DNA of 5,272 nucleotides from NCBI GenBank assembly GCA_016930995.1, contig JAFGFQ010000095.1, forward strand, positions 1 through 5,272, given 5' to 3'. The notes beneath the pieces were generated by a model that had not been told where the DNA came from, ran no database searches, and saw only the letters and a list, made by a program, of their open reading frames with translations. Position numbers and translations under genes: made by a program. The stretch's first letter is position 1, and every line of letters starts with the position of its first letter. Shown here in pieces: positions 4,414-5,272 of the stretch. Source of the DNA: Thermoplasmatota archaeon (GTDB taxonomy: Archaea > Thermoplasmatota > E2 > DHVEG-1).

Positions 4414-4548
4414 TTAATGTTTAGCCAAAGCTCGCAATGTTTTTTCATGACCTTGAGCAATTTTAACGATTTCTCGAAACTCTTCATCAGCAATTTTTTT
4501 CCTTGTTTCTTCTGAGATATTATCTTCTAAATCCTTTGATTTTGCCAT
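4414..4548 (-). CDS. Small charged protein of unknown function (44 residues)
   Basis: The ORF starts ATG 4548 and ends TAA at 4414. The product begins MAKSKDLEDNISEETRKKIA and ends HEKTLRALAKH. It is highly charged, with heptad-like spacing of hydrophobic residues, so probably a single helix pair. No membrane segment or motif is recognised. A weak GTGGGT lies just upstream, with AT-rich box-like sequence near 4570-4590. The start is 25 nt after the stop of the damaged small ORF on the same strand, so the two may share an operon. Length alone could arise by chance in such AT-rich DNA; the lysine and glutamate-rich composition with sparse aromatic residues is coding-like. Confidence 0.45.
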   Translation of the reverse strand: MAKSKDLEDNISEETRKKIADEEFREIVKIAQGHEKTLRALAKH

Positions 4549-4573
4549 ATTTAACCCACTCTTTAATTTCCTT

Positions 4574-4796
4574 TTAAGTATAATAATTTTCTCGTATGCC
4601 TACTACTATCTTCACATTACTATCTTTATGAAGAATTTTATATCTTTCTCCATTTGTAATGACAAACTTTTTTTTATTGTTAGAAAAACGTTTCTTTTAT
4701 TTTTGCTCTTTCTTGATTGATCCTTAATGATGTTAGAAAAGATAAAAAAGAAGGATAATTCTTTAGATTTCTCTTTTTGAAAATGATTTCTTTCAT
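4574..4796 (-). pseudogene. Small ORF apparently broken by one extra base in a T-run
   Basis: Reading from ATG 4796 (overlapping the upstream stop as TAATG) gives 38 codons starting MKEIIFKKRNLKNYPSFL and stopping at 4680. One base out of phase, an adjacent open stretch continues to a stop at 4574-4576 with a coding-like sequence including KFVITNGERYKILHKDSN. The total of 223 bases is one more than 74 codons. Removing one T from the T5 tract (plus-strand A run 4684-4688) joins the two into a single 73-residue protein ending IRENYYT. Either the gene is inactivated, the sequence has a homopolymer error, or a programmed shift occurs. The family is unknown; no recognisable domain. Confidence 0.4.
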
Positions 4797-5272
4797 TATG
4801 TTTTCAAACCAAGTTTTTCAGTAAGATAATTTTGAAACGTGTGATACAGCTCTGCCTTAATTCCCCCCTTTATCTGAATATCAACCGCGTGATCCTTCTC
4901 CTTGTGTATCTTCATAATTTTTACTATAACGATACTCCGCATTGCTTCCTTTGATGCAGCTGTTACCTCTATTGATTTCATTATCTTGACATCGGGGGGA
5001 ATCCAACTGAAGTCATCAATAGTTTTCCTCAGATCAGACTCATCATGTGAATGATGAAAGACGATTTTCTTATCAATAACTGTTTTTATAAAATTTTTAA
5101 ACTTCGCTTTTGCCAATCCTCGTAAAACGAGTTCCGCTGTCGGAACAAGATCAAACCCTTCTTCGACTAACCCATTACCTGTAATTTTCGTAACAAACTT
5201 TGAAAAAATATTAGGAGGGGGTATCTTTTTTTGTTCGACATTTAAATCAAAGCGGACATGAAGATTCCAAAG
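4796..5272 (-). CDS. Protein of unknown function, 5' end outside the window
   Basis: The frame is open from the right edge to TAA at 4796, giving 158 visible residues. A TTG at 5116 is in this frame and could be mistaken for a start, but the upstream codons continue without a stop through 5272 and read naturally (LWNLHVRFDLNVEQKKIPPP, NIFSKFVTKITGNG, LVEEGFDLVPTAELVLRGLA), so the gene is larger. The visible part is soluble and mixed alpha/beta, with WIPPDVKIMKSIEVTAASKE and IVIVKIMKIHKEKDHAVDI strand-like segments, a His-His-Ser-His-Asp stretch, and a helical C-terminus. No family recognised. Its stop overlaps the ATG of the next small ORF (TAATG). Confidence 0.65.
   Translation of the reverse strand, partial: LWNLHVRFDLNVEQKKIPPPNIFSKFVTKITGNGLVEEGFDLVPTAELVLRGLAKAKFKNFIKTVIDKKIVFHHSHDESDLRKTIDDFSWIPPDVKIMKSIEVTAASKEAMRSIVIVKIMKIHKEKDHAVDIQIKGGIKAELYHTFQNYLTEKLGLKT

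Overview
The window looks archaeal. Evidence seen directly: a geranylgeranylglyceryl-phosphate geranylgeranyltransferase-type UbiA protein, a FilR1/methanogen-HTH regulator, a ubiquitin-like sulfur carrier ending in Gly-Gly, tRNAs without an encoded CCA, AT-rich box A-like promoters and Shine-Dalgarno sites of the GAGGTGAT type. I cannot place the lineage further from sequence alone.

Layout from left to right. Positions 1-288 (minus) hold two tandem, paralogous, very short VapB-like antitoxin genes, the second cut by the window edge. Positions 301-346 hold an operator-like direct repeat and a palindromic box A. Positions 370-444 hold one copy of a roughly 75-nt dispersed repeat. Positions 493-1350 (plus) hold the UbiA lipid prenyltransferase. 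Positions 1406-2212 (minus) hold a FilR1-type winged-helix regulator. Divergent from it, 2263-3640 (plus) is a tightly packed operon of four genes: an unknown beta-rich 87-residue protein, a four-helix membrane protein, a flavodoxin and a 58-residue two-helix membrane protein. Three of the four have clear Shine-Dalgarno sites and two junctions overlap by 4 bases (ATGA). Positions 3641-3889 hold a second copy of the dispersed repeat and a bidirectional terminator. Next come tRNA-Glu(CTC) (minus), the ubiquitin-like gene 10 nt upstream of it on the same strand, and divergent tRNA-Ser(CGA). The right end (4414-5272, minus) is AT-rich and carries a 5'-truncated gene of unknown family, a small downstream ORF that looks broken by one extra base, and a 44-residue charged ORF.

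How it fits together. UbiA makes archaeal ether lipid. The regulator and four-gene operon form a self-contained module, probably a membrane-associated flavin redox system under control of the divergent regulator; this is inferred from layout. The module is visibly richer in G+C than the AT-rich genes on both sides, which suggests separate acquisition. The most unexplained signal is the repeat pair (370-444 and 3727-3802): both copies follow a box A-like sequence, and the first begins with 17 bases identical to the 3' end of the tRNA-Glu gene. This could mean an sRNA family, a tRNA-derived repeat, or attachment-site scars of an element that used tRNA-Glu.
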